Shown here piece after piece: positions 15,544 through 26,614 of a stretch of DNA of 64,000 nucleotides. Within the stretch, counting starts at the first letter, position 1; every line of letters begins with the position of its first letter. The notes beneath the pieces are model-generated. The model was not told where the DNA came from. It saw only the letters and a program-made list of their open reading frames with translations, and ran no database searches. The stretch comes from Rhodanobacter glycinis (GTDB lineage: Bacteria > Pseudomonadota > Gammaproteobacteria > Xanthomonadales > Rhodanobacteraceae): positions 526,964 to 590,963 of the forward strand of contig NZ_RCZB01000003.1 in assembly GCF_006438785.1 (NCBI RefSeq). Direction: 5' to 3'. The translations under genes were made by a program, and so were the position numbers.

Positions 15544-16436
15544 GCTGCTGATTCAAGCACGTCGAGACCGGCGCTGACGAGTTCGTCGACCACGTAGCCC
15601 AGCGGAATGCGGCCGCGTACGTGCTCCGTCGTGCCGTTTTCGAAACCGATCCAGCCGCTGTTGAAGCCATCCAGCATGGCGATGCGCGGGCCGGTGCGGT
15701 CGGCCGGCATGCCCTCGTCCTCGAAGCGCGCCGCCCACTGTTCGCGCTGCACCGTGGCCGTCTCGACGTCATGCTCAAGCACCGCCGCCAGCGCCTGCGC
15801 CATGTCGAGCGGGCTGTAGCGCCGCGGCCCTTCCAGTTCGATCACCCGGCGACCGAACCATGTTTCGACGAGCGTGCTGGCGATGGTGCGGCCTATGTCG
15901 TCGGTGGAAACCATCGGTATCGCGCGATCGAGCGGTTGCAGATGACTGACGAGGCGACCTTGGTGTTGCGCCAACGCCACGTCCCAGCGGATGTTCTCCA
16001 TGAACCACGCAGCGCGCACGTGGGCGCGCGGGAGCGGCAGCGTGTCGAGCGCGCTTTCCAGCAGATGCAGCTGGGTGATCAGGCCCAGGTCCCGATCATG
16101 CTGGGCGCCGATCGACGACAGTGCCACGACCTTCGGCGGCTGCGCCTGGCGCAGTGCCGCGATCAGTGTCTGCACCAGCGCGCGCGGTTCGGCGAAATCG
16201 GGGCTGGGCGCGAAGTTGGCCGGCAACATGGCGAACACGCCGTCGACGTCGCTGAACGCGGCGGCCAGTGCATGCGCGTCGGACCAGTCGGCGACGGCGA
16301 TCTCGGCGCCGCGCGCGGCCCAGGTCGCAGCCTTCGCCTTGTCGCGCACGATGGCGCGCACGCGCTGGCCGTTGTCCAGCAAATGCCTAGCGGTGGCGCT
16401 GCCGACCTGGCCGGTGATGCCCATGATGGCGTACAT
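15540..16436 (-). CDS. NmrA-like NAD(P)-binding protein
   Basis: This 298-residue atypical short-chain dehydrogenase begins with the NAD(P)-binding glycine motif GITGQVGSATA and continues with RAIVRDKAKA (dinucleotide specificity loop), a GVFAMLP strand, KVVALSSIGAQ and a C-terminal substrate region. The Tyr-x-x-x-Lys catalytic pair of classical reductases is absent, as in NmrA/QOR2-type redox sensors or quinone reductases. It is coupled to the downstream TetR gene by ATGA and lies 35 bases after the aldo/keto reductase. A role in detoxifying quinones or aldehydes is inferred from context only. Confidence 0.85.
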   Translation of the reverse strand: MYAIMGITGQVGSATARHLLDNGQRVRAIVRDKAKAATWAARGAEIAVADWSDAHALAAAFSDVDGVFAMLPANFAPSPDFAEPRALVQTLIAALRQAQPPKVVALSSIGAQHDRDLGLITQLHLLESALDTLPLPRAHVRAAWFMENIRWDVALAQHQGRLVSHLQPLDRAIPMVSTDDIGRTIASTLVETWFGRRVIELEGPRRYSPLDMAQALAAVLEHDVETATVQREQWAARFEDEGMPADRTGPRIAMLDGFNSGWIGFENGTTEHVRGRIPLGYVVDELVSAGLDVLESAA

Positions 16437-16471
16437 GTGATGCTCCTTGGAAAGGGGGAGAGGTGTCTGCT

Positions 16472-17476
<1,005 letters not shown>

Positions 17477-17512
17477 GGTGGCTCGCCTGCGTGGGGTTGG
17501 AAGTTGATAGTA

Positions 17513-17554
17513 GATATTTGAATGACAGATTTCAATATCTGTCATTCAAATATC
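17513..17554. promoter_or_regulatory. Perfect 18-bp inverted repeat (candidate operator)
   Basis: GATATTTGAATGACAGAT (17513-17530), six bases TTCAAT, then ATCTGTCATTCAAATATC (17537-17554) form a perfect palindrome in an A/T-rich patch of a GC-rich genome. It lies about 36 bases upstream of the aldo/keto reductase and about 95 upstream of glyA. It is probably the operator of the TetR protein encoded last in the reductase operon. Confidence 0.7.
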
Positions 17555-17649
17555 TGCGTGAGCGCCCTGCCGGGCACCCCATCGGTGGTCCGGAGTGCCC
17601 GTCGGGGCTACACTTCGGGACTTCCCCGCCCGCCCTTTACGAGGTCAGA

Positions 17650-18918
<1,269 letters not shown>

Positions 18919-18927
18919 GTCGCCGGC

Positions 18928-19626
18928 ATGCACGCCCTGCAGGTCGGATTGATCGGCGACCACAGCGATGAGGTGGTCGCCCATCGCGCCATTCCGTTGG
19001 CGTTGGACATGGCGGCCGCTGCCTGCGGCGTGACGGTCGAGCCGGTCTGGATACCGACCGACCAGGTCGGTGATGGCGCTGCGCTGGCGGAGTTCGACGG
19101 ACTCTGGTGCGTGCCGGCCAGTCCGTATCGCAGCATGGAAGGCGCTCTCGCGGCGATCCGTGTGGCGCGCGAGCGGCACGTCCCGTTCCTGGGCACCTGC
19201 GGCGGTTTCCAGCATGCCGTGATCGAATATGCGCGCAACGTGCTTGGCTGGGCCGACGCCGAGCATGCCGAGACGGCACCACAAGCTCGGCGCCAGGTGA
19301 TTGTGCCGCTGCTGTGCGCGCTGGTCGAGGTGACCGATGCGGTGCATCTGGTCGAGGGCTCCCGGCTGGCGCGGGCCTATGGCGTCGATGCGATCACCGA
19401 GGGTTATCACTGCAGCTACGGCTTGAGTCCCGACTTCCGTGAGGCGCTTGCGGATGGTCCGCTGCGGATCTGTGCCGTGGACGATGCGGGCGATGTACGT
19501 GGTGTCGAACTGGAGGGCCACCCGTTCTTCGTCGCCACCCTGTTCCAGCATGAGCGAGGTGCCTTGCAGGGGCGGTTGCCGCCTGCTGTGCGTGCTTTCG
19601 TGCAGACGATGGTTGACACTTACTGA
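18928..19626 (+). CDS. CTP-synthase C-terminal-like glutamine amidotransferase
   Basis: This 232-residue stand-alone class I glutamine amidotransferase domain resembles the C-terminal half of CTP synthase. The nucleophile elbow is GTCGGFQH, and the His-Glu pair appears in [10 protein letters not shown], corresponding to the FHPE of CTP synthase; no synthetase domain is present. This group is often named CTP synthase C-terminal region-related (seleno)protein because some members use selenocysteine; here all relevant positions are ordinary codons and there is no in-frame TGA. The physiological substrate is unknown. It starts 9 bases after glyA and ends 2 bases before nrdR, so it is in the same transcript. 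Confidence 0.8.
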   Translation: MHALQVGLIGDHSDEVVAHRAIPLALDMAAAACGVTVEPVWIPTDQVGDGAALAEFDGLWCVPASPYRSMEGALAAIRVARERHVPFLGTCGGFQHAVIEYARNVLGWADAEHAETAPQARRQVIVPLLCALVEVTDAVHLVEGSRLARAYGVDAITEGYHCSYGLSPDFREALADGPLRICAVDDAGDVRGVELEGHPFFVATLFQHERGALQGRLPPAVRAFVQTMVDTY

Positions 19627-19628
19627 CC

Positions 19629-20150
19629 ATGCATTGCCCCTTCTGCCAGCACGAAGACACCCGCGTGATCGACTCACGGCTGACCGAGGATGGCAGCAGC
19701 GTGCGTCGTCGGCGTGAATGCGAGCAGTGTGGCGAGCGCTTCAACACGTTCGAGACGGCGGAGCTGAAGTTGCCGACGATCGTGAAGAGTGGTGAGCGGC
19801 GCGAGGTGTTCGACGAGCGCAAGCTGCGGGTGAGTTTCGAGCGTGCCTTGCAGAAGCGGCCGGTGGCCAGCGAAAACGTCGATGCCTCCGTGCGCGCCAT
19901 CATCAACGACCTGCGGCGCAGCGGCGAGCGCGAAGTACCGTCGCGCCAGCTCGGCGAACTGGTGATGCGTGAGCTGAAGAATCTCGACCAGGTTGCCTAC
20001 GTGCGCTTCGCTTCTGTCTACCGCAAATTCGAGGACGTGCAGGCGTTCCGCGAGGAGATCGAGAAGCTGGAGCGTGATCTGCCGGGGCTGGAGAGCCTGC
20101 AGCTTTCGCTGCTCGGCGAAGGCGACGCAAGGCGCGGCAAGAAGAACTGA
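19629..20150 (+). CDS. nrdR: Transcriptional repressor NrdR
   Basis: This 173-residue regulator represses ribonucleotide reductase genes when dATP is high. The N-terminal zinc ribbon [17 protein letters not shown]...CEQCGERF provides four cysteines, followed by the ATP-cone domain ([39 protein letters not shown]). The C-terminal [18 protein letters not shown] is typical. Length and start are normal. It lies between the amidotransferase and ribD as in many gammaproteobacteria. Confidence 0.96.
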   Translation: MHCPFCQHEDTRVIDSRLTEDGSSVRRRRECEQCGERFNTFETAELKLPTIVKSGERREVFDERKLRVSFERALQKRPVASENVDASVRAIINDLRRSGEREVPSRQLGELVMRELKNLDQVAYVRFASVYRKFEDVQAFREEIEKLERDLPGLESLQLSLLGEGDARRGKKN

Positions 20151-20188
20151 TTCCTGCGGCGTCACCTCATTCGGGCGCATCTGCCAGA

Positions 20189-21304
20189 ATGTTGCGCATG
20201 TCCACGACCCCGCCATTTTTCAGCGCACTCGATCACCAGCACATGGCGCACGCCCTGCGTCTGGCCGAGCGTGGCTTCTACACGACCCAGCCGAATCCGC
20301 GCGTCGGTTGCGTGATCGCACAGGGTGACGAGGTCGTCGGTATGGGCTTCCATCAGCGTGCCGGCGAGCCGCATGCCGAGGTGTACGCGTTGCGTGAAGC
20401 CGGCGCGCGTGCACGGGACGCCACGGCTTACGTCACGCTGGAACCGTGTGCGCATCACGGGCGCACGCCGCCGTGTGCGGAGGCGCTGATTGCCGCGGGC
20501 GTGGCGCGTGTCGTGGTCGCGGCGGAGGATCCATTTCCGCAGGTCGATGGTCGTGGCACGGCCAGGTTGCGTGCCGCCGGCATCACTGTCGACATCGGCC
20601 TGCTGCGCGATGCTGCGCGCGAGTTGAACATCGGTTTCTTCAGCCGGATCGAGCGCGGCCGTCCGTTCGTGCGGGTGAAACTGGCGATGAGTCTGGACGG
20701 CCGCACTGCACTGGCCAACGGCGAGTCGAAGTGGATCACCGGCGAAGCCGCACGCGCCGACGTACAGCGCTGGCGCGCGCGCAGCTCGGCGATCCTCAGC
20801 GGCAACGGCACCGTGCTGGCCGACGACCCGCGGCTCACCGTGCGGCTGCTGCAAGACGAGGAGTTCACGCCGCCGCTGCGGGTGATCCTCGATCGCCAGC
20901 TGCGTACGCAGGCCGGCAGCCAGGTGCTGGATGGCTCGACACCGACGCTGGTGCTGCATGGTGCAGCCGGATTCTGTGCCGACAACCGTTTCGAGCGGGT
21001 TGAACGGATGGCGGTGGCCACGCAGAACGATGCGCTCGACCTGCGCGCCGTACTTGCCCTGCTGGCGGGCCGCGGCTGCAACGAGGTGCATGTGGAAGCC
21101 GGTCCGACTTTGTGCGGCGCGCTGTTTGCGGCCGGTCTGGTCGACGAATTGCTGCTGTACATCGCACCATTGCTGCTGGGCGACAGTGCGCGCCCGTTGT
21201 TGCACCTGCCCACGCTCAGCGACATGGCGAGGCGCTGGCAGTTGCGGGTGATCGACCAGCGCCAGCTCGGTGCGGACTGGCGGCTGCAACTGCGTCCCGC
21301 CTGA
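20189..21304 (+). CDS. ribD: Bifunctional diaminohydroxyphosphoribosylaminopyrimidine deaminase / reductase
   Basis: This 371-residue enzyme carries out the second and third steps of riboflavin synthesis. The N-terminal deaminase domain has the zinc site GEPHAEVYALREAG and EPCAHHGRTPPCAEAL. The C-terminal reductase domain has RVKLAMSLDGRTALANGESK and the VEAGPTLCGALF segment that binds NADPH and substrate. Start is the ATG at 20189 (MLRM) or at 20198. It follows nrdR by 38 bases. Notably the FMN riboswitch lies after, not before, this gene. Confidence 0.95.
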   Translation: MLRMSTTPPFFSALDHQHMAHALRLAERGFYTTQPNPRVGCVIAQGDEVVGMGFHQRAGEPHAEVYALREAGARARDATAYVTLEPCAHHGRTPPCAEALIAAGVARVVVAAEDPFPQVDGRGTARLRAAGITVDIGLLRDAARELNIGFFSRIERGRPFVRVKLAMSLDGRTALANGESKWITGEAARADVQRWRARSSAILSGNGTVLADDPRLTVRLLQDEEFTPPLRVILDRQLRTQAGSQVLDGSTPTLVLHGAAGFCADNRFERVERMAVATQNDALDLRAVLALLAGRGCNEVHVEAGPTLCGALFAAGLVDELLLYIAPLLLGDSARPLLHLPTLSDMARRWQLRVIDQRQLGADWRLQLRPA

Positions 21305-21415
21305 GTCTGGCGTTGTGCGCACTGGCGAACGCTGCATTCCCCCGATGGCGGTCGGCTGTCTCGCGTGTCGGTGCTAGACTGCGCCAGCCGGCCAAACCGG
21401 CAAACATCACATAGC

Positions 21416-21601
21416 GTCTTCAGGGCGGGGCGAAACTCCCCACCGGCGGTAGGTTGAAGGGTCAACGCCCGACAACGAGCCCGCGAGCGCCCCGGTCGAT
21501 TCCGCGAGGAGAAGCCGGGGGTCAGCAGATCCGGTCAGATGCCGGAGCCGACGGTTGGAAGCTGGCGACAGTTTCCTCACAGTCCGGATAAAGAGAAGAC
21601 G
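21416..21601 (+). ncRNA. FMN riboswitch (RFN element)
   Basis: The conserved RFN blocks appear in order: CTTCAGGGCGGGGCGAAACT, CCCCACCGGCGGTA, CCCGCGAGCG, CAGATCCGGTCAGATGCCGG, AGCCGACGGTT and AGTCCGGATAAAGAGAAGAC. FMN binding to this RNA shuts down expression downstream. An extra stem GGAAGCTG-GCGA-CAGTTTCC with a GNRA tetraloop (21557-21576) is inserted in the last arm. Its position between ribD and ribE means ribE and later genes are FMN-controlled. Confidence 0.95.
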
Positions 21602-21631
21602 GCGGGGTGGACGCCATACGGCGTATGCCTG

Positions 21632-21654
21632 GCCTCATGCCTTGGGGCGTTTTT
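21632..21654 (+). terminator. Candidate riboswitch-controlled terminator
   Basis: GCCTC-ATGCCTT-GGGGC followed by GTTTTT forms a short hairpin plus U-run downstream of the RFN element and 80 bases before ribE, where an attenuator would act. The stem is short (five pairs, one G-T), so translation control at the ribE ribosome site is an alternative. Confidence 0.5.
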
Positions 21655-21734
21655 CGCAGTTTCTGACGCGGGAAACGTTTCATGAAATCGATTCTGAGCA
21701 TTGCGAACGTCCCCCTCCTGCCGGAGGTGCGCTG

Positions 21735-22376
21735 ATGTTTACCGGCATCATTCAGTCCGTTGGCCGCATCGCGCGGCTTGAGCCGCGTGGCGGCGACGTG
21801 CGGCTGGTCGTCGATACGGCCGGTCTCGACATTGCCGACGTGCAGCTGGGTGACTCGATCGCCGTGTCCGGCGTGTGCCTCACCGCGGTTACGCTGGAAC
21901 CGCGCGGGTTCAGCGCAGACGTTTCCAACGAGACGCTGTCGCTCACGTCGCTGGGCAAGTTGAAGGCTGGCGATCCGGTGAATCTCGAGAAGGCGCTGCG
22001 CCTGGCCGACCGCCTCGGCGGCCATCTGGTCTCCGGCCATGTCGACGGTCTCGGCAAGGTGGTGTCGATCGCGCCCGATGGTCGTTCGCAGCGCTGGACG
22101 TTCGAGGTGACCGCTGCGATCTCACGCTATATCGCGGCGAAGGGCTCGGTCTGCATCGACGGCACCAGCCTCACCGTCAACGAGGTCGTCGGCCATCGCT
22201 TCGGCGTCAACCTGATTCCGCATACGGTCGAGCACACTGCGTTCCACGCGCGCCGCGTGGGTGACGCGGTGAACATCGAGGTGGACGTGATTGCACGCTA
22301 CATCGAGCGACTGCTTTCCAGCGGCGAGACACCGCGGCTGGACGAGGCGTTTCTCAAGCAGCATGGCTTCGCCTGA
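21735..22376 (+). CDS. ribE: Riboflavin synthase, alpha subunit
   Basis: This 213-residue enzyme dismutates two 6,7-dimethyl-8-ribityllumazine molecules into riboflavin. It begins MFTGIIQSVGRI, the family hallmark, and shows the internal duplication of two lumazine-binding barrels: DSIAVSGVCLTAV in the first and GSVCIDGTSLTVNEV in the second, with LGGHLVSGHVDG between. The ATG at 21735 follows GGAGG. It is the first gene after the FMN riboswitch. Confidence 0.96.
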   Translation: MFTGIIQSVGRIARLEPRGGDVRLVVDTAGLDIADVQLGDSIAVSGVCLTAVTLEPRGFSADVSNETLSLTSLGKLKAGDPVNLEKALRLADRLGGHLVSGHVDGLGKVVSIAPDGRSQRWTFEVTAAISRYIAAKGSVCIDGTSLTVNEVVGHRFGVNLIPHTVEHTAFHARRVGDAVNIEVDVIARYIERLLSSGETPRLDEAFLKQHGFA

Positions 22377-22380
22377 CTGG

Positions 22381-22498
22381 AACCCCTCTCCCGACGGGAG
22401 AGGGGCAGGGGTGAGGGTTCGGGCGAAACATGCTGCCCGGCTCCGCCCGAATCCTCATCCGCCCCTTCGGGGCACCTTCTCCCAAAGGGAGAAGGGAA
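22381..22498. repeat. REP-type intergenic palindrome array, copy 2
   Basis: CCCCTCTCCCGACGGGAGAGGGG hairpin, a GTGAGGGTTCGGGC middle, CATCCGCCCCTTCGGGGCACC and a closing TTCTCCCAAAGGGAGAA hairpin fill the gap between ribE and ribBA. Same composite structure as the copies at 12986 and 40071. Confidence 0.85.
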
Positions 22499-22518
22499 CC
22501 ACAGAACGGACCTGCATC

Positions 22519-23610
22519 ATGCCTTTCAACACCATCCCCGAAATCCTCGAAGACATCCGCGCCGGCCGCATGGTCGTCATCCTCGACGACGAGGATCGCG
22601 AAAACGAAGGCGACCTGATCATGGCCGCCGAGAAGGTGCGCGCCGAGGACATCAACTTCATGGTGCGCGAGGCGCGCGGCCTGGTCTGCGTCACGCTGAC
22701 CGAACAGCGCACGCGCCAGCTCGGCCTGCGCCCGATGGTCAGCGACAACACCTCGTCCTACCACACCAACTTCACCGTCTCGATCGAGGCGGCCGAGGGG
22801 GTTACCACCGGCATCTCGGCGCACGATCGCGCGCGCACGATCCAGGTGGCGGTGAAGGCCGATGCGAAGCCGCAGGATCTGGCGCAACCCGGCCACATCT
22901 TTCCGCTCACCGCGCAGCCGGGCGGTGTGCTGACTCGCGCCGGTCATACCGAGGCCGGTTGCGATCTGGCCGCGCTGGCCGGGCTGGAGCCGTCGGCGGT
23001 ACTGATCGAAGTGCTGCACGAGGACGGCTCGATGGCGCGCCGTCCGGAGCTGGAAATCTTCGCAGCGAAACATGGCCTGAAGATCGGCTCGATCGCCGAC
23101 CTGATCCGCTACCGGCTGGAAACCGAAAAGACCGTGCAGCGCGTGCACGAGGAAGAGGTGCAGACCGAGTTCGGCACGTTCCGGCTGTACGCGTATCGCG
23201 ACGCGATCCGCCGCGGCCTGCACTTCGCGCTGGTGCGCGGCACGGTCGACGATGGCGCACCGGTGCTGTCGCGCGTGCACGTGCGCAACACCCTGTCCGA
23301 CGTGCTGCATCTGCAGCGCGACGACCTTGGCCTCACCGTGACATCGGCATTGCGCCGGATCGCCGACGAGGATCGTGGCGTGCTGCTGGTGCTGTCCGGC
23401 GAGGACACACCCGAAGCGCTGCTGGCCCGGCTGCAGCGCCAGCCCAGCACCCAGGCGCCGGAAGATGCGCAGCAGCAGGAGTGGCGCCAGCTGGGCCTCG
23501 GCGCGCAGATGCTGGCCGATCTGGGCGTGCATCGGCTGCGCGTGCTCGGTACGCCGCGCAAGCTGGTCGGCCTGGCCGGCTTCGGGCTGGAAGTAGTCGA
23601 ATACGTCTGA
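22519..23610 (+). CDS. ribB: 3,4-dihydroxy-2-butanone-4-phosphate synthase with degenerate GTP cyclohydrolase II domain
   Basis: The 363-residue protein has an intact N-terminal RibB domain ([17 protein letters not shown], a [13 protein letters not shown] loop and [21 protein letters not shown]), which makes the four-carbon riboflavin precursor from ribulose 5-phosphate. The C-terminal part (from about residue 210, [12 protein letters not shown]) has the RibA fold pattern but lacks the zinc cysteines (GxCxSE...DCDC) and the catalytic core: the region reads [20 protein letters not shown]. It therefore matches the RibBX-type fusion whose second domain is inactive. A separate RibA should exist elsewhere. 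Often annotated ribBA. Confidence 0.9.
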   Translation: MPFNTIPEILEDIRAGRMVVILDDEDRENEGDLIMAAEKVRAEDINFMVREARGLVCVTLTEQRTRQLGLRPMVSDNTSSYHTNFTVSIEAAEGVTTGISAHDRARTIQVAVKADAKPQDLAQPGHIFPLTAQPGGVLTRAGHTEAGCDLAALAGLEPSAVLIEVLHEDGSMARRPELEIFAAKHGLKIGSIADLIRYRLETEKTVQRVHEEEVQTEFGTFRLYAYRDAIRRGLHFALVRGTVDDGAPVLSRVHVRNTLSDVLHLQRDDLGLTVTSALRRIADEDRGVLLVLSGEDTPEALLARLQRQPSTQAPEDAQQQEWRQLGLGAQMLADLGVHRLRVLGTPRKLVGLAGFGLEVVEYV

Positions 23611-23693
23611 TCCGCCACTCCCGCGCCACCACGGTGCCATGCGGTGGTGGCTCCGTCACCGCATAATCCGCTGACTTCCTGTCGACCAAGCCC

Positions 23694-24644
23694 ATGCCTG
23701 AAACCCGTATCCGCCTGATCGCCCCTTCCGGCTATCCGCACGACCGCGCCGCCATGACGCGCGGGGTGGAGCGGTTGCGTGAAGCGGGATGCGTGGTGGA
23801 GGGCCTGGAGGTGCTCGAACGAACCGAGCTGCGTTTCGCTGGCAGCGATCTTGAGCGCGCAGCCGACATCAATGCGCTGGCCGCCATCGGCACGCTGCCG
23901 GATGTGGCGCTGGTAACCCGTGGTGGTTACGGGGCCTCGCGCCTGCTGCAGCATCTGCACTACGACGCCTTGCGCGAACGTCTGGCCGATGAGCCCGTCC
24001 TGCTGGTCGGGCATAGCGATTTCACGGCCCTGCAGCTGGCGCTCTACGCAAAGAGCGGCCTGCGCACGTTCAGCGGGCCGTTGCTGGCGGATCTGGGGGC
24101 GGAATCGTGCACGGCCTACACCTGGCATCATTTCTGGGGCACGCTGACGTCGTCGGCGTCGACGGCAACGTGGTCGGCCACGACAACGGCCGAGGTGGAT
24201 GTGCAGGGCCCGCTGTGGGGCGGCAATCTCGCTGTGCTGTGCAGCCTGCTCGGCACGCCGTATTTCCCGCAGATCGAGGGCGGCATCCTGTTCGTCGAGG
24301 ATGTCGGCGAACCGCCGTTCCGCATCGAGCGTCTGCTGTATCAGCTGCATCTGTCCGGCGTGCTCGCCCGCCAGCGCGCGCTGGTGCTGGGCGATTTCAG
24401 TCATTGCCGGCCCGGTGCGCGTGACAACGGCTACGATCTGGCCGCGGCGTTCGCGCAGGTCCGCGCCGTGGCGAACATTCCGGTGGTCGATGGCATGCCG
24501 CACGGACACGCCGCCAAGCAGCTCACCTTGCCGTTCGCTGCACCGGCACGGTTGCGCGTGGCGGATGGTCAGGCGCGGCTGGATTTCACCGGTTATCCGC
24601 ACCTGGATCGTGCCGTGCCGGTCAGCACTGCCGAAAACCCGTAA
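23694..24644 (+). CDS. ldcA: LD-carboxypeptidase (peptidase S66)
   Basis: This 316-residue cytosolic serine peptidase cleaves the terminal D-alanine from tetrapeptides during murein recycling. The S66 catalytic set is visible: Ser in VGHSDFTAL, Glu in FVEDVGEPPFRIER and His in GMPHGHAAKQLTLP. The fold start IRLIAPSGYPHDR and VTRGGYGASRLL are typical. It interrupts the riboflavin gene string between ribB and ribH; the spacing (83 bases before, 45 after) allows co-transcription. Confidence 0.92.
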   Translation: MPETRIRLIAPSGYPHDRAAMTRGVERLREAGCVVEGLEVLERTELRFAGSDLERAADINALAAIGTLPDVALVTRGGYGASRLLQHLHYDALRERLADEPVLLVGHSDFTALQLALYAKSGLRTFSGPLLADLGAESCTAYTWHHFWGTLTSSASTATWSATTTAEVDVQGPLWGGNLAVLCSLLGTPYFPQIEGGILFVEDVGEPPFRIERLLYQLHLSGVLARQRALVLGDFSHCRPGARDNGYDLAAAFAQVRAVANIPVVDGMPHGHAAKQLTLPFAAPARLRVADGQARLDFTGYPHLDRAVPVSTAENP

Positions 24645-24689
24645 AATGGACGGTCAGCATGGGCCGAGTGTCCGCCGAGGAAGAACGCA

Positions 24690-25154
24690 ATGAAGATCAT
24701 CGAAGGCGATTTCGCCACGCCGAAAGGCCGTTTTGCCATAGTCGCCGGCCGTTTCAACGGCTTCGTTGTCGAGCCGCTGGTGGCTGGTGCGCGGGATGTG
24801 CTGGTGCGCCACGGCGTGAAGGACGACGCGATCGATCTGATCCGCGTGCCGGGCGCGTGGGAGATCGCGCTGGCCGCGCACAAACTGGCGAACTCCGGCA
24901 AGTACGCGGCGGTGATCGCGCTGGGCGCGGTGATTCGCGGTTCCACGCCGCATTTCGATTTCGTCGCCGGCGAGTGCGCCAAGGGCCTGGCGAAAGCCGC
25001 GCTGGATTCCGGCGTGCCGGTGGCATTCGGCGTGCTCACCACCGACAGCATCGAGCAGGCGATCGAGCGCTCCGGCACCAAGGCCGGCAACAAGGGCGCG
25101 GATGCCGCCATCGCCGCGCTGGAAATGGTCAACCTGTACGGGAAGCTGGCATGA
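24690..25154 (+). CDS. ribH: 6,7-dimethyl-8-ribityllumazine synthase
   Basis: This 154-residue enzyme condenses the pyrimidine and four-carbon precursors of riboflavin and forms an icosahedral or pentameric shell. Motifs are [43 protein letters not shown] and [17 protein letters not shown]. The stop overlaps the nusB start (ATGA). Confidence 0.95.
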   Translation: MKIIEGDFATPKGRFAIVAGRFNGFVVEPLVAGARDVLVRHGVKDDAIDLIRVPGAWEIALAAHKLANSGKYAAVIALGAVIRGSTPHFDFVAGECAKGLAKAALDSGVPVAFGVLTTDSIEQAIERSGTKAGNKGADAAIAALEMVNLYGKLA

Positions 25155-25603
25155 GCCAGCATCCGCAGGGTTTCGACATGCAGGCACGTTCGCGTGCCCG
25201 CCGCCGCGCATTGCAGGCGCTGTACGCGTGGCAGATGAGCGGCAGCCACATGAACGCGGTGATCGATCAGTTCCGCCACGAGCAGGACATGGAAGTGGCC
25301 GACCTCGAATATTTCGAGGATCTGCTGCACGGCGTGGAGACCAACGTCGATGCACTCGACGAAGCCCTGCGTCCGCACATCGACCGCGAAGTGGCACAGA
25401 TCGATCCGATCGAGCGCGCCGCGCTGCGCCTCGCTGCCTACGAACTGAAATTCCGCCCCGATGTGCCGTACCGGGTGGTGATCAACGAGGCGATCGAAGT
25501 CACCAAGCGCTTCGGCGCCGATCATGGCCACAGTTACGTCAACGGCGTGCTGGACAAGCTGGCCGACACCCTGCGCGCGATCGAGAAACAGCACGGCCGC
25601 TGA
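25151..25603 (+). CDS. nusB: Transcription antitermination factor NusB
   Basis: This 150-residue all-helical RNA-binding protein pairs with NusE (S10) at boxA sites to promote rRNA antitermination. The N-terminal [20 protein letters not shown] and the C-terminal [20 protein letters not shown] plus YVNGVLDKL motifs are typical. The ATG at 25151 overlaps the ribH stop by four bases, as in many proteobacteria. Confidence 0.96.
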   Translation: MSQHPQGFDMQARSRARRRALQALYAWQMSGSHMNAVIDQFRHEQDMEVADLEYFEDLLHGVETNVDALDEALRPHIDREVAQIDPIERAALRLAAYELKFRPDVPYRVVINEAIEVTKRFGADHGHSYVNGVLDKLADTLRAIEKQHGR

Positions 25604-25645
25604 GCTGCGGTTCCGTTTGCGGATTCATTGCCAGCCCGGAGCGTC

Positions 25646-26614
25646 ATGGAATTCCGACTGATTGAGCGCATCCGCGAACTCACCGCGCAACCGCGTGACG
25701 ACGTGCGCATCGGCATCGGCGATGACGCCGCCGTGCTGGCGGTGCCGGCCGGACAGGAGCTCGCCGTCGCGATCGACACGCTGGTCGAGGGTGTGCATTT
25801 TCCACGCGGCACCGCTGCCGCCGACATCGGCTGGAAAGCGCTGGCGGTAAACCTGTCCGACCTGGCGGCGATGGGTGCAAGCCCGGCGTGGGCGCTGCTG
25901 GCACTGACCTTGCCTGATGCCGACGCCGCTTTCGTCGAAGGCCTTGCCGAAGGTTTTGCGAAGCTGGCGCAGCCACATCGGCTGGCACTGGTCGGCGGTG
26001 ACACCACGCGGGGACCGCTGAGCATCAGCGTGGCCGTGCATGGTTTCGTGCCGCCGGGCAAGGCGCTTGTGCGCAGCGGCGCGCGCGTCGGCGACGCGGT
26101 GCTGGTTACTGGCACGCTCGGCGATGCCGCCGCCGGCCTGCACGCGCTGCAGCCGCCGCTGCGCGATGACGACCCTCGCGCCAGCCTGCGCGAGTTCCTG
26201 ATCGAGCGGCTCAACCGTCCGACACCGCGGCTGGCGGCGGGTACCGCCTTGCGTGGGCAGGCGAGTGCCTGCATCGATATCTCCGATGGCCTGCTTGCCG
26301 ATCTCGGCCATGTCTGTGTGGCCAGCGGCGTGGGCGCGGAGATCGACGCCGCCTTGTTGCCGCGTTCGTCGGCGCTGATGGCGCTGTACGACGAAGCCGG
26401 CGCGCTGCAGTTCGCGCTCAGCGGCGGCGACGATTACGAATTGTGCTTCACCGTGCCCGCGCAGCGACTGGCCGATGTGCAGGCCGATCTGTCGCGACTG
26501 GGCTGCGGCGTGACCCGGATCGGGCGCATCGTGGAAGGCGCCGGTGTGCGCGTGCGCGGCACCGATGGCGAGTGGCTGACCACGGATCGGGCGGGTTGGG
26601 AGCATTTCGCATGA
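25646..26614 (+). CDS. thiL: Thiamine-monophosphate kinase
   Basis: This 322-residue kinase makes thiamine pyrophosphate from thiamine monophosphate. It has the PurM-like fold motifs: EFRLIERIRE, GIGDDAAVLAV, AIDTLVEGVHFP, the metal-binding LVGGDTTRGP, and ISDGLLADLGH plus a C-terminal LSGGDDYELCFTV. The ATG at 25646 follows GGAG; a TTG further up is less likely. The stop overlaps the pgpA start (ATGA). Confidence 0.95.
   Translation: MEFRLIERIRELTAQPRDDVRIGIGDDAAVLAVPAGQELAVAIDTLVEGVHFPRGTAAADIGWKALAVNLSDLAAMGASPAWALLALTLPDADAAFVEGLAEGFAKLAQPHRLALVGGDTTRGPLSISVAVHGFVPPGKALVRSGARVGDAVLVTGTLGDAAAGLHALQPPLRDDDPRASLREFLIERLNRPTPRLAAGTALRGQASACIDISDGLLADLGHVCVASGVGAEIDAALLPRSSALMALYDEAGALQFALSGGDDYELCFTVPAQRLADVQADLSRLGCGVTRIGRIVEGAGVRVRGTDGEWLTTDRAGWEHFA

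Noticed and set aside
19197..19220. A selenocysteine codon in the amidotransferase gene
   Set aside because: The nucleophile position is an ordinary TGC and there is no in-frame TGA, so this copy is a Cys form.
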